The translations under genes and the position numbers were made by a program. Under the pieces are notes generated by a model. That model was not told the DNA's origin. It did not search any database and saw nothing but the letters and a program-made list of their open reading frames with translations. Positions 1 to 5,980 of a stretch of 64,000 nt of DNA are shown here, in pieces. Each line of letters opens with the position of its first letter. Position 1 is the stretch's first letter. The stretch spans positions 1-64,000 of the forward strand of contig JAUNGZ010000005.1 in the NCBI GenBank assembly GCA_030524205.1, in the 5' to 3' direction. This stretch comes from Eubacteriales bacterium (GTDB lineage: Bacteria > Bacillota > Clostridia > Oscillospirales > Butyricicoccaceae).

Positions 1-110
1 AAGGGAAAAGGGGTGATTCGCAAGAGGGGAGAAACCGTAGGGTTCTCCCCTCTTGTGCGCCCGCGCCGCGTAGGCGCTACGCTCCCGCGCGCCGCAGCGC
101 GCGAAACCCC
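1..110 (-). repeat. 110-nt three-hairpin element downstream of lexA (copy 1)
   Basis: Read on the reverse strand, this stretch begins 20 bases after the lexA stop and matches 59151-59260 almost base for base over its outer parts. It contains a GCGCGC/GCGCGC hairpin, a variable hairpin (GCGTAG/CTACGC), and a long terminator-like hairpin at 22-54 (AAGAGGGGAGAACCC, loop TAC, GGTTTCTCCCCTCTT). The last probably ends lexA transcription. The copy may continue left of the window. Confidence 0.8.
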
Positions 111-129
111 GCCGCCGCAGCGCGGAAAC

Positions 130-720
130 TCAATACTCCCGGTAAACCGCCTTGACCACGCCGAGGATCTGGCATCCCGTGCCGTCGATCGGCGAATAGG
201 CGGGGTTTTCCGGCATGAGCCATACACCGTCCCGGGTGATGTTCAGGGTTTTGCAGGTCGCCTCGTCCTCCAGCAGGGCGATGACGATGTCGCCGTTCCG
301 CGCCTGCGCGTCCTGCCGGACGACGACCAGATCGCCGTCCAGAATGCCCGCGCCGAGCATCGACTCGCCGCGGATGCGCAGCGCGTAGTATTGGCCGCCC
401 GAGGCTGCCGGCTCGAACGGCACATAGCCGATGTGCTCCTCGACCGCGAGAATGGGCACGCCGGCGGTGACGCGGCCCAGAATGGGGATGCGCGGCACCA
501 TGGCGGGGCCGCTTACCGGCGCGAGCGCGCGCGACTTATGGTCGCTCGTTTCCAGATAGCCCGCCTCCTGCAGCTTTTTCAGGTGGGCGTGCACGGTCGA
601 AGGCGACCGCAGATCCATTTCGGCGCAAATTTCCCGCACCGAGGGCGGATAGCCGTGTTCGAGCGAAAACTCGCTGATATAATCGAGTATGCGCTGCTGC
701 TTGGCGGAAATCTTTTTCAT
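130..720 (-). CDS. lexA: LexA repressor (SOS regulator, self-cleaving S24 peptidase)
   Basis: This is the SOS repressor, a cytoplasmic dimer that blocks DNA-damage genes until RecA filaments trigger its self-cleavage. The 196-residue length is typical. Residues 1-65 form the winged helix-turn-helix. The cleavage site is Ala86-Gly87 within VTAGVP, the catalytic serine is Ser120 in GESM, and the catalytic lysine is Lys157 in EATCK. The start at 720 is chosen because AAGGAGT lies 9 bases upstream; a longer reading frame to 756 would place the start inside the operator region. Two LexA boxes upstream imply autoregulation. It stands alone, divergent from the Asp23-like gene. Confidence 0.96.
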   Translation of the reverse strand: MKKISAKQQRILDYISEFSLEHGYPPSVREICAEMDLRSPSTVHAHLKKLQEAGYLETSDHKSRALAPVSGPAMVPRIPILGRVTAGVPILAVEEHIGYVPFEPAASGGQYYALRIRGESMLGAGILDGDLVVVRQDAQARNGDIVIALLEDEATCKTLNITRDGVWLMPENPAYSPIDGTGCQILGVVKAVYREY

Positions 721-750
721 GGTATGTGCACTCCTTACCTTCGGCCAAAG

Positions 751-762
751 GAACATTCGTTC
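751..762. promoter_or_regulatory. LexA box 1
   Basis: GAACATTCGTTC fits the Gram-positive LexA operator core GAAC-N4-GTTC exactly. It lies just downstream of the lexA -10 element and about 30 bases upstream of the start codon, so bound LexA would block its own transcription. Confidence 0.85.
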
Positions 763-772
763 GTGTTTTTTT

Positions 773-802
773 CATTATACTCTATTGAGAACGGAAAAGC
801 AA
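773..802 (-). promoter_or_regulatory. lexA promoter
   Basis: On the reverse strand TTGCTT (802-797) and TATAAT (778-773) are separated by 18 bases. The -35 end overlaps LexA box 2 and the start region precedes LexA box 1. Confidence 0.6.
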
Positions 803-812
803 ACATTTGTTT
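801..812. promoter_or_regulatory. LexA box 2 (near-consensus)
   Basis: AAACATTTGTTT is a palindrome of the LexA-box type with one change in each half-site. It overlaps the -35 element of the lexA promoter, so together with box 1 it brackets that promoter. Confidence 0.55.
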
Positions 813-860
813 CCATCTTTCGTACATTTTTGAGATTTTAAGCGGCGGCGCGTATTTTAC

Positions 861-889
861 TTGTATTTAGCCGGGTTTTGAGATAAAAT
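861..889 (+). promoter_or_regulatory. Promoter of the Asp23-like gene
   Basis: TTGTAT (861-866) and TAAAAT (884-889) with a 17-base spacer lie 54 bases upstream of the start codon at 943. Confidence 0.5.
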
Positions 890-942
890 ATAGGATAACA
901 AACGAAAATGCGAACCGAACCGATCGCAGGGAGGGATTTTTT

Positions 943-1293
943 ATGACGATCAAAACCGATCTCGGATATATCGAAATTACCGGCGAGGTGATGGCCGGCA
1001 TCGCGGGCTACGCGGCGTCCTCGTGCTTCGGCGTAAAGGGTATGACCATCCGCTCGGTGACGGACGGGCTGGCGCACCTGCTCGGCCGGGAGAACCAGTC
1101 GCGCGGCGTGCGCGTGAGCGAAGCGCCGGACGGCGGCGTGAACATCGACCTGCACATCGCGGTCGAGCACGGCGTCAACATCGCCACGGTGTGCCGTTCG
1201 ATCATCGGCGAAGTGCGCTATCATGTCGAGCGGCTGACCGGCGTGGACGTGAAGAACGTCGATATTTACGTGGAGAGCATCCGCGCTGACTAA
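943..1293 (+). CDS. Asp23/Gls24 family protein (YloU-like)
   Basis: This 116-residue protein belongs to the Asp23/Gls24 family, small cytoplasmic or membrane-associated proteins linked to envelope stress. It opens with a beta-rich segment (LGYIEITGEVMAGIAGYAA) and keeps the family ending in which a valine-rich strand (VDVKNVDIYVESI) closes the fold. A strong ribosome site (AGGGAGGG) precedes the ATG. In Bacillus the homologue yloU sits directly before yloV (fakA), and the same order occurs here, separated by a 237-base hairpin-rich gap. Its exact molecular role is not established, so the call is at family level. Confidence 0.88.
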   Translation: MTIKTDLGYIEITGEVMAGIAGYAASSCFGVKGMTIRSVTDGLAHLLGRENQSRGVRVSEAPDGGVNIDLHIAVEHGVNIATVCRSIIGEVRYHVERLTGVDVKNVDIYVESIRAD

Positions 1294-1530
1294 ACATCGG
1301 ATCGAAACCACGCTTTCGATCGGGTGTGAGCCCCGCCGGGCTGCGTCCGGACCGGTCTCGGCAAAGGAAAAGTTCCGACAAGCGAAGCTTTTCCTTTGTC
1401 TTGTATAAAAACCGAGATACAGGCTCCCGGTTTTTATGAAAACCGCGGGGCGGTTTTCTATTTGAATGCGCGTGCGCGCGGGGACGCGGGCGGCGTTTCT
1501 GAAAAATGGAGATTCAGGGAGAGTTTATGA
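1294..1530. repeat. Hairpin-rich intergenic mosaic between the Asp23-like gene and fakA
   Basis: I see no gene in these 237 bases. They hold four successive inverted repeats: GATCGAAA/TTTCGATC near 1302-1322, AAAGGAAAAG/CTTTTCCTTT near 1364-1399, AAAAACCG/CGGTTTTT near 1407-1437, and GAAAACCG/CGGTTTTC near 1437-1459. The arrangement resembles other gaps in this window. Confidence 0.6.
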
Positions 1531-3177
1531 ATGGCAGATAAGAAGATAACCGGCGCGCTGTTCCAGTCGATGGTTGTGGAAGGCGCGCTCGCCATTGCCG
1601 AGAAGAAGGAACAGGTCAACGAGCTGAATGTGTTCCCTGTGCCCGACGGCGATACCGGCACCAATATGTCGCTCACCATGGCCTCGGCCATGAACGAGCT
1701 GGGCAAGCTGTCCGAGCCGGCGCTGGCCAAGGCGGTCGACACGGCCGCGTCCGCGCTGCTGCGCGGCGCGCGCGGCAACTCGGGCGTCATTTTGTCGCTG
1801 CTGTTCCGCGGCTTGGCCAAAAAGCTGCGCGAAACGGCGGAGGCGGACGGCCGCGATCTGGCGCTCGCGCTGCGCGAGGGCGTGGACACGGCGTACAAGG
1901 CCGTAATGAAGCCGGCCGAGGGCACGATCCTCACCGTGTCGCGCGTATCCGCGCAGCACGCGGTCGAGGCGTGTCAGGCCGACCCCGGCCTGTCGGCCGA
2001 GCAGGTGCTGGAGGCCGTGCTCGAGCGCGGCAGGACCGCGCTGGACGAGACCGTGCACCAGAACCCCGTGCTGGAAAAGGCGGGCGTGGTTGACGCGGGC
2101 GGCTTCGGCTACCTGACCATTTTGGAGGGCATGCTCGACGCGCTTCGCGGCATCCATAAGGAGCGCGCTCCGGTTGAAGCGAAGAAGGAAACGGCGGATT
2201 TCTCCGCCATTTCGGATGAGGACATCACCTTCACCTACTGCACCGAGTTCATCGCCGCGCGCAAGGACAAGGCGCGCAACGTCGGCCGTCTGCGCGCGAT
2301 TTTGAACGAGATCGGCGATTCGCTCGTGGTCGTCGAGGACGACGATATCGTCAAGGTGCATGTGCACACCGATATCCCCAACAAGGCGCTCGAGGAGGGG
2401 CTGAAGTTCGGCCCGCTGCTGACCGTCAAGATCGAGAACATGCGCGAGCAGCACACCGCCAAGGTGATCGAGGGCACGGCCGACCTGCCGCGCGAGCGCG
2501 TGATCGTGCCGGCGGAAAAGAAGTACGGCTTTGTCGCGGTCGCCGCGGGCGAGGGGCTAAAAAACGTGTTTGCCGATCTGGGCGTCGACGTTATCGTGCA
2601 GGGCGGGCAGACCATGAACCCGTCGACCGACGATATCGTCCGCGCGGTCGACGCCGTGCCGGCGGAAACCGTGTTTGTGCTGCCCAACAATAAGAATATC
2701 ATTATGGCGGCCGAGCAGGCCGTGCACCTGTCCAAGGAGAAGAAAATCGTGGTCGTGCCGACCAAAACCGTGCCGCAGGGCATTTCCGCCATGCTGGCCG
2801 CCGATCTGGACAGCGAGGGCGACGGCGATCTGGCCAAGGCCATGCACGACGCCGCGCAGCAGGTGCGCAGCGGTCAGGTGACCTATGCCGCGCGCGACAG
2901 CGAGTTCGACGGCAAGAAAATCAAGGAAGGCGAGTACCTTTCCCTGTGCGAGGGCAAGCTGTGCGCGAACGGGCGCGAGTCCTCTGTGGTCAAGAAGCTG
3001 GTGCGCGAGATGGTGACCGACGACAGCGCGTTCGCCACCGTCATTTACGGCGAGGGCGTGACCGAGGAGCAGGCAGCCGAGGTGGAGGCGCTGCTGCACA
3101 AGGAGAACAAGGAGCTTGAGATCTCGGTAATCAACGGCGGGCAGCCGGTTTACTACTATATTTTATCCGTGGAATAA
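1531..3177 (+). CDS. fakA: Fatty acid kinase subunit A-like protein (DAK2 domain, YloV)
   Basis: FakA is the ATP-binding subunit that phosphorylates fatty acids held by a FakB (DegV-family) carrier so that they enter phospholipid synthesis. The 548-residue length fits. The N-terminal ~200 residues are a DAK2 kinase domain with the nucleotide/magnesium motif PDGDTGTNMS near residues 38-47 and RGARGNSGVILS near residues 83-94. The rest matches the DegV-like middle and C-terminal domains of YloV proteins. The start is supported by GGGAGAG upstream. No fakB lies in the window. The gene follows the yloU homologue, as in Bacillus. Confidence 0.92.
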   Translation: MADKKITGALFQSMVVEGALAIAEKKEQVNELNVFPVPDGDTGTNMSLTMASAMNELGKLSEPALAKAVDTAASALLRGARGNSGVILSLLFRGLAKKLRETAEADGRDLALALREGVDTAYKAVMKPAEGTILTVSRVSAQHAVEACQADPGLSAEQVLEAVLERGRTALDETVHQNPVLEKAGVVDAGGFGYLTILEGMLDALRGIHKERAPVEAKKETADFSAISDEDITFTYCTEFIAARKDKARNVGRLRAILNEIGDSLVVVEDDDIVKVHVHTDIPNKALEEGLKFGPLLTVKIENMREQHTAKVIEGTADLPRERVIVPAEKKYGFVAVAAGEGLKNVFADLGVDVIVQGGQTMNPSTDDIVRAVDAVPAETVFVLPNNKNIIMAAEQAVHLSKEKKIVVVPTKTVPQGISAMLAADLDSEGDGDLAKAMHDAAQQVRSGQVTYAARDSEFDGKKIKEGEYLSLCEGKLCANGRESSVVKKLVREMVTDDSAFATVIYGEGVTEEQAAEVEALLHKENKELEISVINGGQPVYYYILSVE

Positions 3178-3184
3178 AAAACAG

Positions 3185-3209
3185 AAGCCTCCCTACGGGG
3201 AGGCTTTTT
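3185..3209 (+). terminator. Intrinsic terminator after fakA
   Basis: AAGCCTCCC, a TAC loop and GGGGAGGCTT are followed by a T-run, 8 bases after the fakA stop. The pth ribosome site follows directly. Confidence 0.85.
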
Positions 3210-3221
3210 GGAGAGAAAACG

Positions 3222-3866
3222 ATGTCAGTATTCGATATTTTTGCAAAGCTGGAGCGCGACCGCGCAACGGCGGACAGCCGGACGCAGCCGATCGAGTGGC
3301 TGGTCGTCGGTCTGGGCAACCCGGGCGCCAAGTACGTCGGCACGCGCCACAACGCGGGGTTCCGCGCGCTGGACGCATACTGCGCGAAAAGCGGTCAAAG
3401 GGTCGACAAAATGAAGTTCAAGGCGCTCGCGGGCGAGGGGATGCTGGGCGGCGCGCGCGTGCTGTTTCTCAAGCCGCAGACGTTCATGAACCTGTCGGGC
3501 GAGGCGGTGCTGGGCGCGGCGGCGTTCTACAAAATCCCGCCCGCGCGTATCATCGTGCTGTCGGACGATATCTCGCTCGACGTGGGCGCGCTGCGCGTGC
3601 GGCCCAAGGGCTCAGCGGGCGGGCAGAACGGCCTGAAGAACATTATTTACCACCTCGGCAGCGAGGAGTTCCCGCGCGTTAAGATCGGCGTGGGGCACAA
3701 GCCGCACCCCGACTACGATCTGGCCGACTGGGTGCTGTCCAAATTCACCGCGGACGAGCAGAAGGCCATCGACGCCGCCTGCCGCGACGCGGTGGAGGCG
3801 GCCGCGTGCATCATCGCCGAGGGCTGCGCCGCCGCCGCGCAGAAATTCAACGGCAAACGGATTTAA
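3222..3866 (+). CDS. pth: Peptidyl-tRNA hydrolase
   Basis: Pth releases peptides from prematurely dropped peptidyl-tRNAs in the cytoplasm. The conserved active-site features are visible: GLGNPG with Asn33, TRHNAG with catalytic His43, FMNLSG with Asn90, the DD at 115-116, and GGQNGLKN with Asn136. The last motif has Gln where many family members have His. At 214 residues it is slightly long because about 24 residues precede the usual start. This extension begins right after a GGAGAGAA ribosome site, so it is probably real. It lies directly behind the fakA terminator. Confidence 0.96.
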   Translation: MSVFDIFAKLERDRATADSRTQPIEWLVVGLGNPGAKYVGTRHNAGFRALDAYCAKSGQRVDKMKFKALAGEGMLGGARVLFLKPQTFMNLSGEAVLGAAAFYKIPPARIIVLSDDISLDVGALRVRPKGSAGGQNGLKNIIYHLGSEEFPRVKIGVGHKPHPDYDLADWVLSKFTADEQKAIDAACRDAVEAAACIIAEGCAAAAQKFNGKRI

Positions 3867-3871
3867 CGAAA

Positions 3872-3904
3872 AAAGCGCTTGTGAGCTAAGCTCACAGGCG
3901 CTTT
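3872..3904. terminator. Terminator after pth
   Basis: AAAGCGCTTGTGAGC and GCTCACAGGCGCTTT form a near-perfect stem around TAA, 6 bases after the pth stop. It is close to symmetric and may work in both directions. Confidence 0.75.
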
Positions 3905-4085
3905 CGTCTATCAAACCCTCCGCGCCGCAGCGCGCATAAAATAGAAAAATGCAGCAAGCTGCATTTTTCATAAAAAGCGCGAGCTTTGCCCGTGCTTTTT
4001 ATTCAAACCGTCGAAGAATTGTGCCCGCAGGGCGCGATTCGGAGACGGAATTTCGATCGCGAGCGTGATCGCGATCGAGTGTTTT
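3905..4085. repeat. Intergenic palindrome mosaic (pth-barstar gap)
   Basis: There is no gene here. The stretch contains CGCGCCGCAGCGCGC (3921-3935), ATAAAATAGAAAAAT (3936-3950), an AAAATGCAG/CTGCATTTT hairpin, and a 32-base block from CATAAAAAGCGCGAGC to GTGCTTTTT (3969-4000). A hairpin of TCGATCGCGA/TCGCGATCGA follows near 4055-4080. The same linkers recur at 51237-51576 and 52065-52340 with different stems. Confidence 0.7.
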
Positions 4086-4352
4086 TTATTCCGTTTGCAG
4101 GGCGAATGCGGGATTTTCCGCAGCGGCGTCCGCCAGCACGCGAAGCAGCAGCTCGCCGTAATTGCCCATGTTTACCACCAGCATTTCTGCGTGCCGCAGA
4201 GTCAGCCGCGTGGGCGGCAGCGCGCAGAGCAGATCGTACAGCGCGTCGAGGTTCCTGCCGTAATCGGCGGGAAAGGAAAACGCCGCCGCCAGCGCTTCAT
4301 GCGTCTGCGCGCGCGTGTACAGGGTTTCGGCGTCAAGGAGCATTTCCCTCAT
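4086..4352 (-). CDS. Barstar-family ribonuclease inhibitor
   Basis: Barstar proteins bind and block barnase-type RNases in the cytoplasm of the producing cell. This 88-residue protein shows the family core YGRNLDALYDLLCALP (residues 31-46), the helix-loop that plugs the RNase active site, followed by the LRHAEMLV strand region. The gene overlaps the 3' end of the barnase-like gene by 20 bases on the same strand, so the two are translationally coupled as toxin and immunity. An acidic C-terminal tail (AAENPAFALQTE) is short compared with some homologues. Confidence 0.9.
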   Translation of the reverse strand: MREMLLDAETLYTRAQTHEALAAAFSFPADYGRNLDALYDLLCALPPTRLTLRHAEMLVVNMGNYGELLLRVLADAAAENPAFALQTE

Positions 4353-4941
4353 TTTGTTTTTCCCCCAAAATCAAAGTAAAGGTTTTGTAGTGATCCGCCG
4401 TATAGAAAATCAGTCCGTCGTTTGAAAAAACGATGCGCTTGGCTCCCCGTTCCTGCGCGTTTGCCGTGTCGATGTCGCATTCGGTGTAGGCGCGGCCGTC
4501 CTTTTCGGGCAGGCTGCCCTCGTAATTGCCGAAGCGGTCGCCGCCGATGGACTTGCCGGGCGCGTACCCGTCCAGCCCGCCGCCCTGCCAGCCGAGGGCC
4601 TGCGCCTCCTTCTTGGTGATATAGTTCAGCGGAAGCGCGCCGTACCGCATCAGGTAAAGCGCGACCTCCTCCTTCGAGCAGTACCAGCCCTCCTCGTCGA
4701 GCACGGAGTCGCCGAGCAGGATGGTTTCGCTGCCGGTGACCGCCGGCCCCAGCGCTTCGCCGCCGGTATCTTCGTCAAGCGCGTCATGCGCCGCATTTCC
4801 GCTGGGCGGCGCGCCGTCATGGTCCGCGGTGATGATCTGCGTCGGCCCGTCCGCGCCGCCGATGACGGCTTGGTCCGCGCAGCCCGAGAGCGGCGCGAGG
4901 GCGAGCAGAAACGCCAGCCACAGGGATGTGATTCGTTTCAT
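4333..4941 (-). CDS. Lipid-anchored barnase-like ribonuclease
   Basis: This is a secreted guanyl-preferring RNase of the barnase (N1/T1) family, placed on a lipoprotein signal. Residues 1-21 are a signal peptide ending in the lipobox LSGC, with Cys21 as the predicted lipidated residue. A disordered acidic linker of about 60 residues follows. The RNase domain spans roughly residues 84-195. Counterparts of all four key barnase residues are present: Lys110 (NYITKKEAQALGW), Glu154 (YTECDID), Arg165 (ERGAKR) and His184 (TADHYKTF). The barstar gene follows with a 20-base overlap. The anchor suggests surface display rather than free secretion. Confidence 0.92.
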   Translation of the reverse strand: MKRITSLWLAFLLALAPLSGCADQAVIGGADGPTQIITADHDGAPPSGNAAHDALDEDTGGEALGPAVTGSETILLGDSVLDEEGWYCSKEEVALYLMRYGALPLNYITKKEAQALGWQGGGLDGYAPGKSIGGDRFGNYEGSLPEKDGRAYTECDIDTANAQERGAKRIVFSNDGLIFYTADHYKTFTLILGEKQNEGNAP

Positions 4942-4971
4942 GCGTTTTTTAACCTCTTATTACGGCACAGG

Positions 4972-5409
4972 CTACACCGCGTTCGGATAGAACAGCAGGT
5001 ACAGCTTGTGATAGAATTCCTGCCCGCGGCCGCCCTCGATATCGCGCAGCTTGCCGTTCACAAAGACATAGCCGTCCGCGTTGACGCTGATCGAATGGCC
5101 GTTTTGGAAGGTTACGGTCAGCAGGTTGGCGGTAAGCTCGCTGTCGCGCGGCTTGAAGAAGTGCGGGTATTCGGTATAGGTGTAGCTGCCAAACAGCTCG
5201 GTATAGGCGGTAATCTGGCCTTCGTCCGTCACGGTTTGCAGCTCGGTTTCGTTTTCGGTAAGCACAAGCGTGCGCTGAATTTCGCGCCCCGCTATTTTTT
5301 CAAACGACTGCACATGGTAATTGATATACAGCATGCGCCCGGCGATGAACAGCAGCACGACCAGCAGCGTGCCGCACAGTGCAAACCCGAGCGCGGTTGA
5401 TTTTCGCAT
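4972..5409 (-). CDS. Membrane-anchored protein of unknown function
   Basis: I do not recognise this 145-residue protein. One hydrophobic segment (residues about 7-27, ALGFALCGTLLVVLLFIAG) follows a short basic N-terminus, so the remaining ~115 residues should lie outside the membrane. The exported part is rich in Thr, Glu and Tyr and looks like beta structure. It is the first gene of a reverse-strand group with the barnase-like lipoprotein (31-base gap) and barstar, and a good promoter lies upstream. It could be an accessory to the RNase or an unrelated regulator; the sequence does not decide. Confidence 0.7.
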   Translation of the reverse strand: MRKSTALGFALCGTLLVVLLFIAGRMLYINYHVQSFEKIAGREIQRTLVLTENETELQTVTDEGQITAYTELFGSYTYTEYPHFFKPRDSELTANLLTVTFQNGHSISVNADGYVFVNGKLRDIEGGRGQEFYHKLYLLFYPNAV

Positions 5410-5460
5410 GGCGGTTGCTCCTTATCCGATTCGGCTTTCTAGGTACATTTTCGTATTCTT

Positions 5461-5489
5461 AGCATAGCGCAAAACGGGGAGGCTGTCAA
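5461..5489 (-). promoter_or_regulatory. Promoter of the barnase-barstar group
   Basis: On the reverse strand TTGACA (5489-5484) and TATGCT (5466-5461) are separated by 17 bases. This places the start about 50 bases before the membrane-protein gene. Confidence 0.65.
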
Positions 5490-5516
5490 TGTTCCAAACT
5501 GTAAACAAACTATGAC

Positions 5517-5545
5517 TTGACACCCGATTTCTACCGATGTAGAAT
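5517..5545 (+). promoter_or_regulatory. blaI-M56 promoter
   Basis: TTGACA (5517-5522) and TAGAAT (5540-5545) with a 17-base spacer form a near-consensus promoter. The -10 lies inside a 16-bp palindrome that looks like the BlaI operator. Confidence 0.8.
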
Positions 5546-5573
5546 AAAGCTGGAAAAAGATTTTACAAATGTA
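5529..5573. promoter_or_regulatory. Two BlaI-type operators
   Basis: TTCTACCGATGTAGAA (5529-5544) is a perfect palindrome around a 4-base centre and overlaps the -10. A second site, TACAAATGTA (5564-5573), lies just downstream. Both carry the TACA/TGTA-like half-sites recognised by BlaI/MecI repressors, which suggests autorepression of the pair that follows. Confidence 0.75.
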
Positions 5574-5591
5574 GAAAAAGGAGGGGATGAA

Positions 5592-5963
5592 ATGAAGGAT
5601 TTGAAGCGCCTGCCGGACGCGGAGCTGGCGGTCATGCAGATCATCTGGAAGCTCGCGCCGCCGGTCACGGCGGCCGACGTGCAGCAGAACGCCGCCAAGG
5701 ACTGGAAGGCCACAAGCGTTTTGACGTTCCTGTCGCGCCTGTGCGAAAAAGGCTTTCTGAAGTGCGAAAAGGAGGGGCGGCAGAACCAGTATACGCCCGT
5801 CGTGTCGCGGGAGGCGTACTTGCAGCGAGAGAGCGTGGGCTTTGTCAAGCGCCTGTGCGGCGGCTCGGTCAAAAATCTGGTGGCCAGCCTGTCGGATGCG
5901 GGCGCGCTGTCGGACGGTGATATCGACGAGCTGCGCGCCTTTCTCGACGCGCAGGGCCGGTAG
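5592..5963 (+). CDS. BlaI/MecI-family transcriptional repressor
   Basis: Members of this family are dimeric winged-helix repressors that are cut or displaced when a partner M56 membrane protease senses a signal. The 123-residue protein begins with the typical LPDAELAVMQIIWKLAPPVT helix region. It has the recognition helix around ATSVLTFLSRLCEKGFL and ends in a dimerisation helix. The start at 5592 follows AAAGGAGGGG; a longer frame to 5517 runs through the promoter and is rejected. The M56 gene starts 17 bases downstream, giving the classic two-gene sensor unit. What it regulates besides itself is unknown. Confidence 0.93.
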   Translation: MKDLKRLPDAELAVMQIIWKLAPPVTAADVQQNAAKDWKATSVLTFLSRLCEKGFLKCEKEGRQNQYTPVVSREAYLQRESVGFVKRLCGGSVKNLVASLSDAGALSDGDIDELRAFLDAQGR

Positions 5964-5980
5964 CAAGGGAGGGGTAGGAT

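Noticed and set aside
13..870. A 285-residue forward frame covering lexA
   Set aside because: It is antisense to lexA and runs through the 110-nt repeat and the LexA operators. It has no ribosome site and no family resemblance.
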